This document shows positions 1 through 9,016 of a stretch of 64,000 nt of DNA, piece after piece (the stretch's first letter is position 1; each line of letters starts with the position of its first letter). The notes under the pieces were generated by a model. The model worked only from the letters and a program-made list of their open reading frames with translations. It was not told the DNA's origin and made no database searches. A program made the position numbers and the translations under genes. This stretch comes from Verrucomicrobiota bacterium (GTDB lineage Bacteria > Verrucomicrobiota > Verrucomicrobiia > Chthoniobacterales > Terrimicrobiaceae), in NCBI GenBank assembly GCA_026398255.1, contig JAPLTG010000004.1, positions 22,310-86,309 on the forward strand, read 5' to 3'.

Positions 1-799
1 TGTCCTCTTTGGTCTTTTGGAGAACGCCGCTTTTCGAGCGGTTGAAATCCAATGTGCCGTTCAGCACGGGTTCGAGGAAAGCGAGCAAAGTGCCTTGTTT
101 ATTGGCGAGGGTGATTTCGCCGGATTTGATACCCCGTTTTTCCAAGGAGCTGTATGTCGCTTTGATAATGTCCTCCACGAGAGTGAAATCAGCGAGGTTT
201 CTCCACACCCCGCGGAAATCTCCATTACTTCCAAGGATTGGCGCGGAATAGCCAATCGCGAGGGTTTCGGGGCCAAAAACGGTGATGGCATCTGCGTCCT
301 GGGAGACATCGCTCACAACTGTGCCGGAGAGAGTTTCGCTTGCTGTGAAGCGGCCGTCCTTGCTGGCCTTGAACCAATCGGCGTTTGAGAAGTCCTTGCC
401 GATCAGGAACGCGGTATCGAGCGCCTTGTTTTTGGCATCGACGGTGTTGACCGCCACCACCCGACCGTCTTGATCGAGCACCATGCTGAGAGAGTAAATT
501 CCGTAGAGGCGGACATAGTTGTTAATGGCTTCGACCAAGGTGGCGTTGACACTTGGATCCCTCCAATTCGGAGCCTGAACGATCTGGTTGGTTGCGAAGG
601 CTTGGACATCGCCATAACGCTCGAAAAGATTCCGCTCGATGGTGTCCATACTGCTCTCGGCGAGGATGAGCATTTCCTCGGAGGCCATTTTGGAAATGGT
701 GTTTGCCTCCTTGATAGCGAGCGCCACGAGGCCGAGCAACGGAATCAGGCCCGCAACGGCCATGCTGAGGATGATTCGGGTGGATAGGTTGATTTTCAT
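1..799 (-). CDS. Methyl-accepting chemotaxis protein, N-terminal part (cut by window edge)
   Basis: This is the start of a chemoreceptor whose 3' end lies outside the window. The ATG is at 799-797 and the frame stays open to base 1 (266 codons). It begins with a positively charged start and a membrane anchor at about residues 8-28 (IILSMAVAGLIPLLGLVALA). A long extracytoplasmic region follows that looks like a Cache-type sensor (IYSLSMVLDQDGRVVAVN, then FSNADWFKASKDGRF and GYSAPILGSNGDFRGVW). Such domains bind small ligands in the periplasm and signal to CheA through CheW. The gene begins 7 bp after the cheA stop, so it is the last visible gene of the chemosensory operon. The HAMP and signalling domains are not visible, so methylation sites cannot be judged. 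The MCP call rests on the Cache-like sensor plus context. Confidence 0.8.
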   Translation of the reverse strand, partial: MKINLSTRIILSMAVAGLIPLLGLVALAIKEANTISKMASEEMLILAESSMDTIERNLFERYGDVQAFATNQIVQAPNWRDPSVNATLVEAINNYVRLYGIYSLSMVLDQDGRVVAVNTVDAKNKALDTAFLIGKDFSNADWFKASKDGRFTASETLSGTVVSDVSQDADAITVFGPETLAIGYSAPILGSNGDFRGVWRNLADFTLVEDIIKATYSSLEKRGIKSGEITLANKQGTLLAFLEPVLNGTLDFNRSKSGVLQKTKED

Positions 800-806
800 T
801 TTGTTT

Positions 807-3587
807 TTAATGGGTGAGGCTGGCTTGTTCTCTGGCTGGTGGCAGGTGTTTCAGGTTTTGTGGTGCGTTGCTTGATTGTTGTTGAGCATTGGCTGTAAGC
901 AAGAAATGTCCTTGGGCAAAGAGCGAGGGCTGATCCACTCCGTTGCCAAGCATTTCCGCGATAGCGTCCAAATCGAGAACCAGTGAGAGGCGGTCCGACA
1001 GCACGGCGCTGCCCAGGAGGCCCTTGGTTTGCAAGGTGGCTTGGTCGATTTGGTCATCCGAGAGATCCACGGAATCCACGATGCGCGAGGCAATGATGCC
1101 GATGCTGTCGAAAGGCGGGCGGGGGACGATGAGGAAAAAGTCTTTCTTGCGCTCGGCGGGAGGCCGGATCGGAAGGATCTCGGAAAGCTGGACGAGGCGG
1201 AGGGTGGAATCGTGGTTTTTGCGCAAGCATTCCATCGGACCGATGCGTTCGATATCTTCCGCCGAGACAGACTCCACACGCATGACCCGGGTGAGGTGGA
1301 TGGCGAGGTATTCGCCATCGCTTTCCTGGAAAATGAGCACGCGCCGGGTCGTGGAATCGGCCAGAACGGGTTCGGTGGTTTTGGAAGAGGCGAGAGCGAT
1401 TTGGGAGGCCGAGATTTTGCCTTGGGCCATCGAATTCGGATCGAGGATCATGGCGATTTCGCCTTGGCCGAGAATCGTGGCGCCGGAGTAGTAGCCCACG
1501 GTGCGCAAGTGGCGGCCGAGGGGTTTCACCACGATTTCCTCGTTGCTGATGATCTCATTGACGATGAGGCCGTAGGTGAGGTGGTCCAAACGAAGGACGA
1601 CCACGAAAGTTTCGTGTTTCGCGGATTCCCTCGGGGGGTGCCCGAGGAGCTCGGAGAGATCGACGACGGGGAGGAGTTCCCCGCGAAGCTCGAGGACCTG
1701 TGCGCCACCCATGGTTTTGATCGGGTATTCCTCTCCAGGGTGAACGATCTCATCCACATTGATCTGGGGAAGCGCGTAGTTGATGCCACGGCAGCCCACG
1801 ATGAGCGCGGGGACGATGGCGAGCGTGAGCGGAAGGCGAATGATGATGCGCGTGCCTTGGCCAAGCCGGCTGTCGAGTTCCACATGGCCGCCCAACTTTT
1901 CGATGTTGGTTTTGACGACATCCATTCCGACGCCGCGTCCGGAAATGTCGCTCACGGCAGCGGCCGTCGAAAAACCGGCCGCAAAGATGAGTTGGAGCGC
2001 GTCTGAATCGGTCATCCGCGACGCTTGGTCTGTGGTGATGACGCCTTTTTCGATGGCCTTGGATTTGAGCCGTTCGGGGTCCATGCCACCGCCGTCGTCG
2101 AGGACTTCGATTTGCACGCGGCCGGCGAGGTGGGCTGCCGAGAGTCGCACAGTTCCGCAGGATTTTTTGCCCTTGGCGATACGGTTCGCCGGCGACTCGA
2201 TGCCGTGGTCCACGCTGTTGCGAACGAGGTGGGTCAGCGGGTCGGAAAGGCCCTCGAGGAGCGTGCGGTCAAGCTCCACATCATCACCGAAAATCTCGAG
2301 CTGGATTTCCTTTTCCAGCTTGTGGCTCAAGTCGCGGACGATGCGGGTGAATTTTCCGAAAAGCCCGCCGACCGGCTGCAAGCGGGCGCGCATGATCGTG
2401 TCCTGCAGGTTCGAGGTCACAGAGCTGATCTCTTGGACTACGGACTGCATCTCGGAGTCGCCGGAGGCGGTCTCCGAGCGGCCGGCGATGCGGAGCAGGC
2501 GGTTTCGGCCGAGAACCATCTCGCCGGCGAGATTCATGAGGGAATCGAGCAGGCCGACATTGATGCGAATGGTCTCCTCGGGCTTGCGCCGTGCCGATGC
2601 CATTGGCTTCGGATCGATCGTGGTTGGCGCGGGGCCTGAGACGGCCGGCGAGCGCGGGGCCTGCGTCGCCACGGCGGATGGGGCGGGAACGAGGCTTTTG
2701 GTGTCGGGCTCGGGTTGGGATTTTGCGGCGATGACGGGCGCGGCCGGGCCTTTGGTGCGGGGCGGGTTGGTTTTCACCCATTCGCCAAGCTTGCTGGAAT
2801 CTATCTCGCGAATGTTTTCTTCAGAGAGCCCCAACGCGCCGCATAGGATGAAAGGCTCAAGCGCGGTGACATAAAAGAAGCTCAGGGCCACATCCACGCC
2901 TTCGCAATCGGAAAGCCCGGTGTTTTCGGGCAGCGAGACGCGGGTGGAAACCAAGGTGCCGAGGGAAGCGGTTTCGGAAAGGAAATGCTCCAGCGTCTGG
3001 CCTTGGGATTCGATCTCGGCGGCGATGGCGGCTTTGACGATATAGAAATTTTGACCGTGCTTCAGGCCATCCACGATGCTCGAGGGGTCGAAGGCAAAAT
3101 CCGCCAACCCTGCATCGGGGAGGTTGTCATCTTGTGTGACTGCAACAGGAGCCGCAGCGGCGCTTGGCTTGGCGGCGACGGAGGCGGGCGGTTTTTGTCC
3201 TTGGAGAGGGGTGCCATTGAGGATCGCTTGCAGGCCAGCGATCTCATCTTCGCACGGAATTTCCGCCGCCATGTCGGCCTGCGCGAGCATGAGATTGAGT
3301 TTGTCCGAGGTGGAAATGAGCAGACTCACCATCGCCTGATCTGCTACAAGCATCCCGTCCCTCAGGAGGGACATCACGCTTTCCATCACATGCGCCAGCT
3401 TCACAATTGGATCGAAACCAAAAAAGCCGGAGGCTCCCTTGATGCTATGAACCGAGCGGAAAATGCTGTTCAGGAGCGCGCTGTCTTCGGGGTTCGACTC
3501 GAGCGCGATGAGATCAGTCTCGAGAGTTTGAAGATGTTCGCTCGATTCCTGCACGAAGAGGTCGAGCATTTCCTGATCGGCGTTCAT
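807..3587 (-). CDS. cheA: Chemotaxis histidine kinase CheA with an extra C-terminal CheW-like domain
   Basis: This 926-residue cytoplasmic histidine kinase autophosphorylates in response to chemoreceptors and passes phosphate to response regulators. An HPt domain occupies about residues 1-110, with phospho-accepting His47 in HSIKG. A variable region follows, then the dimerisation helices near 340-410 (NLAGEMVLGRNRLL). The ATPase domain has the N box (LVRNSVDHGIE) and glycine boxes (DDGGGMD, ISGRGVGMDVV). A CheW-like domain follows at about 600-730. At about 745-880 there is a second CheW-like stretch (VLIFQESDGEYLAIHLTRVM ... GLLGSAVLSDRLSLVLDLDA). Single-CheW CheA proteins are usually 650-750 residues, so this tail is extra. 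The ATG overlaps the STAS gene stop (ATGA), with GGGAGG 7 bases upstream of the start codon. Confidence 0.95.
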   Translation of the reverse strand: MNADQEMLDLFVQESSEHLQTLETDLIALESNPEDSALLNSIFRSVHSIKGASGFFGFDPIVKLAHVMESVMSLLRDGMLVADQAMVSLLISTSDKLNLMLAQADMAAEIPCEDEIAGLQAILNGTPLQGQKPPASVAAKPSAAAAPVAVTQDDNLPDAGLADFAFDPSSIVDGLKHGQNFYIVKAAIAAEIESQGQTLEHFLSETASLGTLVSTRVSLPENTGLSDCEGVDVALSFFYVTALEPFILCGALGLSEENIREIDSSKLGEWVKTNPPRTKGPAAPVIAAKSQPEPDTKSLVPAPSAVATQAPRSPAVSGPAPTTIDPKPMASARRKPEETIRINVGLLDSLMNLAGEMVLGRNRLLRIAGRSETASGDSEMQSVVQEISSVTSNLQDTIMRARLQPVGGLFGKFTRIVRDLSHKLEKEIQLEIFGDDVELDRTLLEGLSDPLTHLVRNSVDHGIESPANRIAKGKKSCGTVRLSAAHLAGRVQIEVLDDGGGMDPERLKSKAIEKGVITTDQASRMTDSDALQLIFAAGFSTAAAVSDISGRGVGMDVVKTNIEKLGGHVELDSRLGQGTRIIIRLPLTLAIVPALIVGCRGINYALPQINVDEIVHPGEEYPIKTMGGAQVLELRGELLPVVDLSELLGHPPRESAKHETFVVVLRLDHLTYGLIVNEIISNEEIVVKPLGRHLRTVGYYSGATILGQGEIAMILDPNSMAQGKISASQIALASSKTTEPVLADSTTRRVLIFQESDGEYLAIHLTRVMRVESVSAEDIERIGPMECLRKNHDSTLRLVQLSEILPIRPPAERKKDFFLIVPRPPFDSIGIIASRIVDSVDLSDDQIDQATLQTKGLLGSAVLSDRLSLVLDLDAIAEMLGNGVDQPSLFAQGHFLLTANAQQQSSNAPQNLKHLPPAREQASLTH

Positions 3588-3886
3588 TCGGAAACCTCCC
3601 CGGTGTTCAAGGCGAGGTGTTGATCCATATAAAGGAGTCGCAGGAGTTCAGCGGTCTTGCCGGTGGCTCGCACGCCCGGGCTGAATCCGCGTTGACGGCA
3701 ATCATTCGCCGCCGCGAGGAGAAATTTGATCGTTCCCGAGTCGGGCGCCTCCGTGGCGGTGAGGTCGATTTCGACGGAAGTGGATGCGCTGGCATTTTGG
3801 AGGCTCTCGAGCAATTCGATCGCGGACGCACCGAGGGAGGCCGCATTGACCGGTTGGGAGGGGGTGATTTGGTGGCTTTTCTTCAT
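3584..3886 (-). CDS. STAS-domain protein (anti-sigma-factor-antagonist-like)
   Basis: This small 100-residue cytoplasmic protein has the beta-alpha pattern of a STAS domain (VEIDLTATEAPDSGTIKFLL, then a helix and RGFSPGVRATGKTAELLRLL). Stand-alone STAS proteins act as switch partners of Ser/Thr kinases or as binding modules. Ser50 lies in DSG at the position where SpoIIAA-type proteins are phosphorylated, so regulation by a kinase is possible, but no such kinase is seen in the window. The gene is translationally coupled on both sides by 4-bp ATGA overlaps with cheW upstream and cheA downstream. That makes it an integral member of the chemosensory operon. Its exact role is unknown; coupling the CheA array to a partner-switching output is inference. 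Confidence 0.75.
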   Translation of the reverse strand: MKKSHQITPSQPVNAASLGASAIELLESLQNASASTSVEIDLTATEAPDSGTIKFLLAAANDCRQRGFSPGVRATGKTAELLRLLYMDQHLALNTGEVSE

Positions 3887-4413
3887 GCCGCGTTTTTCTT
3901 CGGCTCGGAGATCGAGAGCAGATTGCCAATTTGCAGAACGGTGATGAGGCTTTCGCCGGAGCTGATGACTCCAGCAATGAAGCGGGTGTCGAGCCCGCTG
4001 AGCGCCTCGGGAGGGGCCGGAAGAACCCGTGTGTCGGGAGGCAGGATGTCACCGATGGCATCGACGAGTAGGCCCGTGCGATCGGAGTCGGCCATTTCGT
4101 GATTTTCGGGAGGTTGTGGCAGCCGAGCGAGGTCGTTGGCGGTTTTAAACACGATGCACCGGCTGGATGGGCGTGGCTCGTTGGAGGGATGGCCCAGTCG
4201 GTCTTCGAGATCGAGAGCGGTTAAAATCTGACCGCGCAGATGGACAACTCCCCGCACATACGATGCGGCTAGGCTGACAGGCGTCACTATGGGGTTGCGT
4301 AGAACTTCTTTGACCCACAAAAGATCGCAGGCGTATTGGCGACCGCAGGAGCTAAAGCCCAGAAGCTGGGAAGCACTCTGTGCGTGATGCGAAATGGCGA
4401 GACTTTGTGTCAT
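3883..4413 (-). CDS. cheW: Chemotaxis coupling protein CheW
   Basis: This 176-residue CheW-like adaptor links chemoreceptors to CheA in the array. It shows the usual opening strand (LLGFSSCGRQYACDLLWVKEVLRN) and the conserved central motif (YVRGVVHLRGQILTALDLEDRLG). The closing part (GLLVDAIGDILPPDTRVLPA ... FIAGVISSGESLITVLQIGNLL) corresponds to the second half of the fold. It is somewhat longer than minimal CheW because of a Pro/Arg-rich insert near residues 78-100. The ATG is at 4413. The stop overlaps the start of the STAS gene by 4 bp. A 76-bp gap separates it from the upstream porin gene, the widest gap in this operon. Confidence 0.92.
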   Translation of the reverse strand: MTQSLAISHHAQSASQLLGFSSCGRQYACDLLWVKEVLRNPIVTPVSLAASYVRGVVHLRGQILTALDLEDRLGHPSNEPRPSSRCIVFKTANDLARLPQPPENHEMADSDRTGLLVDAIGDILPPDTRVLPAPPEALSGLDTRFIAGVISSGESLITVLQIGNLLSISEPKKNAA

Positions 4414-4489
4414 GAGGTTCAGCGGAGCGGTGTTTTAGAAACGAGCCAGCGACAGGCGTCAAACCAAAAGGTGTTTTCTGGGTGAAATC

Positions 4490-5776
4490 TCAAAATACGA
4501 CAGAAAATCGGGCGCCGAGCACGAGGGCGTTTGCGTAGGCCGTCGTAGCGCCGGGGTTGATGATGTATTGAATGTCCGGCTGAACAAAAAAGCACGGCGC
4601 GAGGACGCATTGGTAGGTGGCTTCCAAAACCATTTCGGCGTCCTGCGGGGTGAGACCTTCCTCACGCAATGCCCCGTCGGCCCCGTTGCTCAGGCTTGCC
4701 AGACCGCACGAGATACCGCAGGTGTCCGCTTCGCGACCGGGCAGCAGGCCTTTGTAGGTAAGGCCGGCGTTTAAGTAGAAATCCACCACATTGCGGTTCG
4801 GCGGCGTGAAGCCGATCCCCGCGAAGCTGCCCAGCCCCTCGTCGCCAATGGATCCGTCCTCGTGGCGCTCCGGGATCAACAACTGATCGGCCAGCAGGTA
4901 AAAACCCGTGTTTGGCAGATTACTCGAGGGATTGAGCGCATTCGCCTCGGCACCGGTCTGGAGCCACATTCCGGCTTTCACAAAACCAGGCAGAACCCCG
5001 CATTTTTCATCCGTGCCGTGGGAAAAGCAGACCTCGTTCATCCAAGTGACGGCTTGTTTGGCATTCAAATCCCACCGGAAGCCCGCGCGGTTGATGTTTT
5101 GCGGGATCAGATTCGTCAAAAACACGCCGGAGCGAAATCCCAGCCAGTCCGTCGGCTGCAGTTCAACGCGCGCTCCGAGTCCGCCGGTCGGGTAAGCCGC
5201 GCCGCCGCCGGGCATGTTCATGGAGGCCAAGGCGGGCCAGCCGAATTCGGCGTTGATGAAAAGCCCGCCGAAATCGGAGACGAGGAATTCCGAATCGGCC
5301 GTGATGTTTCCGAGGCGGAGTGAGATTTTGTCCTCCAGGAAATTCTGCTGGAACCACAGCTCCATCATCCGAAGCGTGTTGAAGCCCGCGATGTTCGAGA
5401 TGGTCAGGAAATTGCCGACCAAATCCTCACTGGCGTCGCGGCCGGAAAGCCAGAGCCAGCTGGTTCCGACCGAACCACCGCTCCAGTCGACGAGTTTTTC
5501 CAAATCCACCTCGGCGCCGAACTCCAATAGGCCGGTGTAGACCGAGCCGGTTTTCAAGCCGCCAGTGGTGTTTCCCCAAACCTCGCAGGTGTAGCTGCCG
5601 AACAAACTCACGCCCCGATCCTCAAGGAGCGGCCTGCCTCCGAGCCATTCGCCGGTCATGGTCTCCCGCTCAAAAAGCGCGCTCTCGAGCAGCGTGCCTT
5701 GGCTGGAATCCTGTGACCACGCAGAGCTGACCAACGACAAGGCCGCGAGCGGGGCGAGGCCGAGCTTTCGGAGCAT
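4490..5776 (-). CDS. OprB-family carbohydrate-selective porin
   Basis: This 428-residue outer-membrane porin has a cleavable signal peptide (MLRKLGLAPLAALSLVSSAWSQ). OprB hallmarks include MTGEWLGGRPLLEDRGVSLFGSYT near the N-terminus, repeated amphipathic strands (LGARVELQPTDWLGFRSGVF) and the terminal FSVVF with a C-terminal aromatic residue typical of outer-membrane barrels. OprB porins let sugars cross the outer membrane. The ATG at 5776 is preferred over an in-frame TTG three bases upstream. It lies 6 bp after the stop of the REC-REC-STAS regulator, so the porin looks co-transcribed with the chemosensory genes. Linking a sugar porin to chemosensing suggests a role in carbohydrate detection or uptake, which is inference. 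Confidence 0.88.
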   Translation of the reverse strand: MLRKLGLAPLAALSLVSSAWSQDSSQGTLLESALFERETMTGEWLGGRPLLEDRGVSLFGSYTCEVWGNTTGGLKTGSVYTGLLEFGAEVDLEKLVDWSGGSVGTSWLWLSGRDASEDLVGNFLTISNIAGFNTLRMMELWFQQNFLEDKISLRLGNITADSEFLVSDFGGLFINAEFGWPALASMNMPGGGAAYPTGGLGARVELQPTDWLGFRSGVFLTNLIPQNINRAGFRWDLNAKQAVTWMNEVCFSHGTDEKCGVLPGFVKAGMWLQTGAEANALNPSSNLPNTGFYLLADQLLIPERHEDGSIGDEGLGSFAGIGFTPPNRNVVDFYLNAGLTYKGLLPGREADTCGISCGLASLSNGADGALREEGLTPQDAEMVLEATYQCVLAPCFFVQPDIQYIINPGATTAYANALVLGARFSVVF

Positions 5777-5782
5777 CAAGCC

Positions 5783-7012
5783 TTAAAACGAGCCGATGGC
5801 TGCGTCGAGGCTCGGGTGGAGGTTGAGTTGGTTTTTGCCTTTGAAGGGATTCGGCAAATCCTTCAAGGTGGCGACCTTCTTGTTTGTTTCGAGGATGGTC
5901 GGGAAGTGCAGCAGGTTGCCCGTGTCGGAGCCCACTATGCGCCATTTGATGCCAATTTTATCGCACTCGTGAACAATCGACGCCACAGCGCGGATGATCG
6001 GAATCTCGACCTTCATGACGTCGCTGAGATCGAGGAGGAGTTTGCCGTAGCCAGCATTCACGAAGTCGGCGATTTTGCCGCGTGAGTGACGCGAGAGTTC
6101 GATTGAGCCGACTTCTGAGAGGTCATGCGGGATGGTGACGACTTGGACATCGCCCTCGGCGCTGTAATAAAACGGCGTGTTATCGAGTTCCATCGCGCGG
6201 GCGATGCGGTCGGGGATTTCGGCGGCGTCGAGGGGTTTCGTGATACAACCCGCGAAGCCGCTGTCTTTCGCGTCATTCTGCTCGAAGGTGGCTGTTTTGA
6301 CACACAGGCCGAGGAACGGGATGTGCGTCAGAGCCGGATGCGCGTGTGCAATGGGAAGAAATTTCAGGCCGGCCTTGTTCGGGAAGGCGAGGCTGATGAG
6401 AACAATGTCGGGAGTCTCCTCGGCGGCGATGTTCGCGGCGAAATGGCCTTTGGCGGCATCCGGGCTGGCAGCGCCGACGACCTTCCAGCCGTGCTTGGCG
6501 ACCGCTTTTTGGATCGACTCGATGATGGCCGGGTGCTCGTCCACCACAAGAATTTTGATCGCGTCGGTGACAACGCGGGGCTTCTTGTTCGCAACGGGGG
6601 CGGCTGGGGCTGCGGCTGGAGCCGGTGCACCGGATTTTGGTTTGAGCGTCACGATGCGGCTCACGCGGTCGATCACGGCGCCTTCGACGAATGGCTTCAC
6701 GATGTAATCCCTCACGCCCATTTTCGCGATCTTGAGCACATTTTCTTTGCCGGCTTCGGCGGTGAGCATGATGACCGGGATGTCTTTCAGCGAAGGGGTG
6801 GCCTTGAGCTTGGTGAGACACTCGATTCCATCCATGACGGGCATCGTGACATCCAGCAGGATGACATCGGGCTTCTCGCGCTCGGCGACCTCGAGACCCT
6901 CGGCGCCATTGCTGGCAAAGACCATTTGAACATCGTGCGCCGCGAAGGCTTTGTTAATCAGGGTGTGGATCATTCGACTGTCATCCACGCTAAGAATTTT
7001 GGGTTGGCTCAT
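5783..7012 (-). CDS. REC-REC-STAS response regulator with a degenerate second receiver
   Basis: This 409-residue cytoplasmic protein has three domains. The first receiver (about 1-120) is intact: acidic pair D10/D11, phospho-acceptor D54 in ILLDVTMPVMDG, and K106 in VKPF. An Ala/Pro linker follows. The second receiver (about 150-270) keeps the acidic pocket (VVDEH) and a KP motif (ITKPLD). Its phospho-acceptor position is Ser207 (IVLISLAFP) instead of Asp, so it should not be phosphorylated normally. The C-terminal 285-409 part resembles a STAS fold (KLLLDLSDVMKVEIPIIRAVASI) and lacks the usual phosphorylatable Ser. There is no DNA-binding output, so signalling is probably by protein-protein contact. 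It lies between cheX and the porin gene and is the only response regulator seen in the operon. Confidence 0.85.
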   Translation of the reverse strand: MSQPKILSVDDSRMIHTLINKAFAAHDVQMVFASNGAEGLEVAEREKPDVILLDVTMPVMDGIECLTKLKATPSLKDIPVIMLTAEAGKENVLKIAKMGVRDYIVKPFVEGAVIDRVSRIVTLKPKSGAPAPAAAPAAPVANKKPRVVTDAIKILVVDEHPAIIESIQKAVAKHGWKVVGAASPDAAKGHFAANIAAEETPDIVLISLAFPNKAGLKFLPIAHAHPALTHIPFLGLCVKTATFEQNDAKDSGFAGCITKPLDAAEIPDRIARAMELDNTPFYYSAEGDVQVVTIPHDLSEVGSIELSRHSRGKIADFVNAGYGKLLLDLSDVMKVEIPIIRAVASIVHECDKIGIKWRIVGSDTGNLLHFPTILETNKKVATLKDLPNPFKGKNQLNLHPSLDAAIGSF

Positions 7013-7023
7013 GGCTAGTTTAT

Positions 7024-7509
7024 TTAATTTTCGATGACCGCGAAGACATGAACGATCAGGGGATCGGGGCAGCCTTCGACGGCAAAAGAGTTGGTAACGC
7101 TGATGGTGGCGGATTTTGCGGAGATGGTGATCTTTTCGCCGCGAACCACGCTGGGGATCGAGAGGGTGCAGTTGTGGCCTTGGTCGCAGAGCATCGTCTT
7201 AAGATTTCCGGTGAACATGTTGGTGAGTTCCGCCACGACATCATTCACATCTTGCTCGCCTGCGGACCCGAAGATTTTTTCGGCAACCATTTGGCCGAGA
7301 TCCGGGCTGAAGGCCGTGTAGACAACGCCGTGAACATGGCCGCTTAGCCCGATCGATCCAGAGATTCCCCGGAGAATGGTGGGTTGCGAGGCGCTTGGAT
7401 TTCCCTTGCCGACAACGGCGGTGAGACCCGCCATGGTCGATAAGACTTCTGGAACGAAATGGTTGATGACCTCGAGGAACATCGCGCTGTCGGGCTTGGA
7501 ATTGCTCAT
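7024..7509 (-). CDS. cheX: CheX-like chemotaxis phosphatase
   Basis: This 161-residue protein resembles CheX, which removes phosphate from response regulators using an E-x2-N pair. The motif is visible as E94 and N97 in VVAELTNMFTGN, followed by the expected Gly/Asn. It also has the CheX-like N-terminal helix (FLEVINHFVPEVLSTMAG) and the strand ISGSIGLSGHVHGVVYTAF. The frame extends upstream to 7614. I chose the ATG at 7509 because the extra 35 residues (Arg/Phe/Pro-rich) do not look like part of the fold. No Shine-Dalgarno supports either choice. It is the first gene of the chemosensory operon and lies 11 bp upstream of the receiver-STAS gene, its probable substrate. Confidence 0.8.
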   Translation of the reverse strand: MSNSKPDSAMFLEVINHFVPEVLSTMAGLTAVVGKGNPSASQPTILRGISGSIGLSGHVHGVVYTAFSPDLGQMVAEKIFGSAGEQDVNDVVAELTNMFTGNLKTMLCDQGHNCTLSIPSVVRGEKITISAKSATISVTNSFAVEGCPDPLIVHVFAVIEN

Positions 7510-7646
7510 TGGAAAGAAATGGAATGGTTCGGGGCGAATGCGGAGCATGCTACCCGTCCGATGGTTTTTAAAATCGGAGTTCGGGGTGTATATCAAAGCC
7601 CTCGCCCTAGGCAAACTTTTTGAAATTTTCCGCGCAGGCGGTGTTG

Positions 7647-8933
7647 TTAGCTGATCTTAAAGGCCTCGCGGAGTTCCTGAATCACAGAGTCGGACATTTT
7701 GCTGACCTGCCCGATTGCGGTGGCGTTGATCACCGCCTCGGCCGTGGATTCCAGCACCTCGAGACGGTCGAACACATCCAACACACTCCCGCCTGTCACC
7801 AGCACGCCGTCGTTTTCCAGAATCGCGGCGGGCGAGGCGGCGGTGATGTGATCCGCGATGCGATCGTCGGTGCCGTATTGCAGGCCGTGCGGCACGCGGC
7901 CGACCTCGCGCAGGAAGACATAGCTCTCCGGGATTGTGCGGCTGTCGAATTCCGAATCGGTGATGCTGAACGCCGTGGCATTCACCGGGTGGCTCATCAC
8001 GATGGCCTGCACATGCGGGTGTTTGCGGTAGATCGCGCGGTGCGCGGGCAGCACGCGGCTGGGAAATTTCCCCGCCTCCGCCTCGCCGTCCTTCACCAGC
8101 ACGAAATCCTCGATGCCGAGCAATTCGCGGTCGCGCCCGGTCGGCGTGATCAAGATCGAGTCGCCATCCACCCGCGCCGAAAAGCTCCCCTCGGTGCTGA
8201 TGAAAAGCCGCTGACGACACCCGCGCCGCAGGAAAAGCTGGAGCTGGCGACGCAATTCCTGTTCCCGCCCGCACGCGTCGCCGGGCTGGTATTTTCCACA
8301 GGCGGTTTTCCGGTTTTGCGTAAGCGCGAGCTGCTCCGCCGAGAGCGTCCGGATTTTTCCGATCTGGTTCCCCTTGATGATGGTTTTCGCCGCAAACTCA
8401 AACGCCTCGAAACGCTGGAACGCCTGCGAGAGCGAGGCGCCGCCGACCACCACGCCGTGGTTCTCGAGGATCACGCTGTCGTGGCCCTGCTCAAACGCCG
8501 CCGCGATTTTTTCGCCGAGGTGCACACTGCCCGGCAGCGCGTAGGGAGCGAACCCCGTCCGACCACAAACAGAGTGCGCTTGATGGAACACCCGTGTGTC
8601 CGGCACCTCGCGGCAAATACTGAACGCCACCAACGCCACCGGATGCGCATGCACGATCGCGCGAATGTCCGGCCGCACCGCATAGACCGCCTTGTGAAAC
8701 GGAAACTCCGACGACGGCGGATGCGGCCCGTCCACCGAGCCATCAGTCTTGACTCGCACGATGTCATTGCGCGTGAGGCTGCCCTTATCCACCCGCGCGG
8801 GAGTGATCCAAATATCGCCACCGGGCTCACGAATCGAAAGGTTCCCGCCCGAAGTGGTCGTCATCCGGTAGCGGTAAATCCGCTCCATCGTCGCCATAAT
8901 TTCGTCGCGGGGGTGGGTGAGTTGTCGGTTCAT
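7647..8933 (-). CDS. Tandem class II aldolase/adducin-fold protein (second copy degenerate)
   Basis: This is a 428-residue fusion of two class II aldolase domains. Domain 1 (about 10-215) keeps the zinc and catalytic set: [10 protein letters not shown], Glu in SSEFPFH, the HAHP pair, and the distal His in [11 protein letters not shown]. Class II aldolases cleave or epimerise sugar phosphates such as fuculose-, rhamnulose- or ribulose-phosphate. Domain 2 (about 230-425) aligns motif by motif but has lost these residues: SRVLPAH for SSEFPFH, MSHPVN for HAHP, ENDG for ENHG. It is therefore probably structural or regulatory. Family members are normally single-domain, about 200-280 residues. The substrate cannot be told from sequence. 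A convergent sense of isolation (no sugar kinase or isomerase nearby) gives no pathway clue. Confidence 0.85.
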   Translation of the reverse strand: MNRQLTHPRDEIMATMERIYRYRMTTTSGGNLSIREPGGDIWITPARVDKGSLTRNDIVRVKTDGSVDGPHPPSSEFPFHKAVYAVRPDIRAIVHAHPVALVAFSICREVPDTRVFHQAHSVCGRTGFAPYALPGSVHLGEKIAAAFEQGHDSVILENHGVVVGGASLSQAFQRFEAFEFAAKTIIKGNQIGKIRTLSAEQLALTQNRKTACGKYQPGDACGREQELRRQLQLFLRRGCRQRLFISTEGSFSARVDGDSILITPTGRDRELLGIEDFVLVKDGEAEAGKFPSRVLPAHRAIYRKHPHVQAIVMSHPVNATAFSITDSEFDSRTIPESYVFLREVGRVPHGLQYGTDDRIADHITAASPAAILENDGVLVTGGSVLDVFDRLEVLESTAEAVINATAIGQVSKMSDSVIQELREAFKIS

Positions 8934-9016
8934 GGGTGAGGTTAGAATAGACCGCCGACAAACAAGAAGGCGGGTGCGGAAATGTCAATCTCCCCCCGCC
9001 GTTCAGCTCGGGATTT

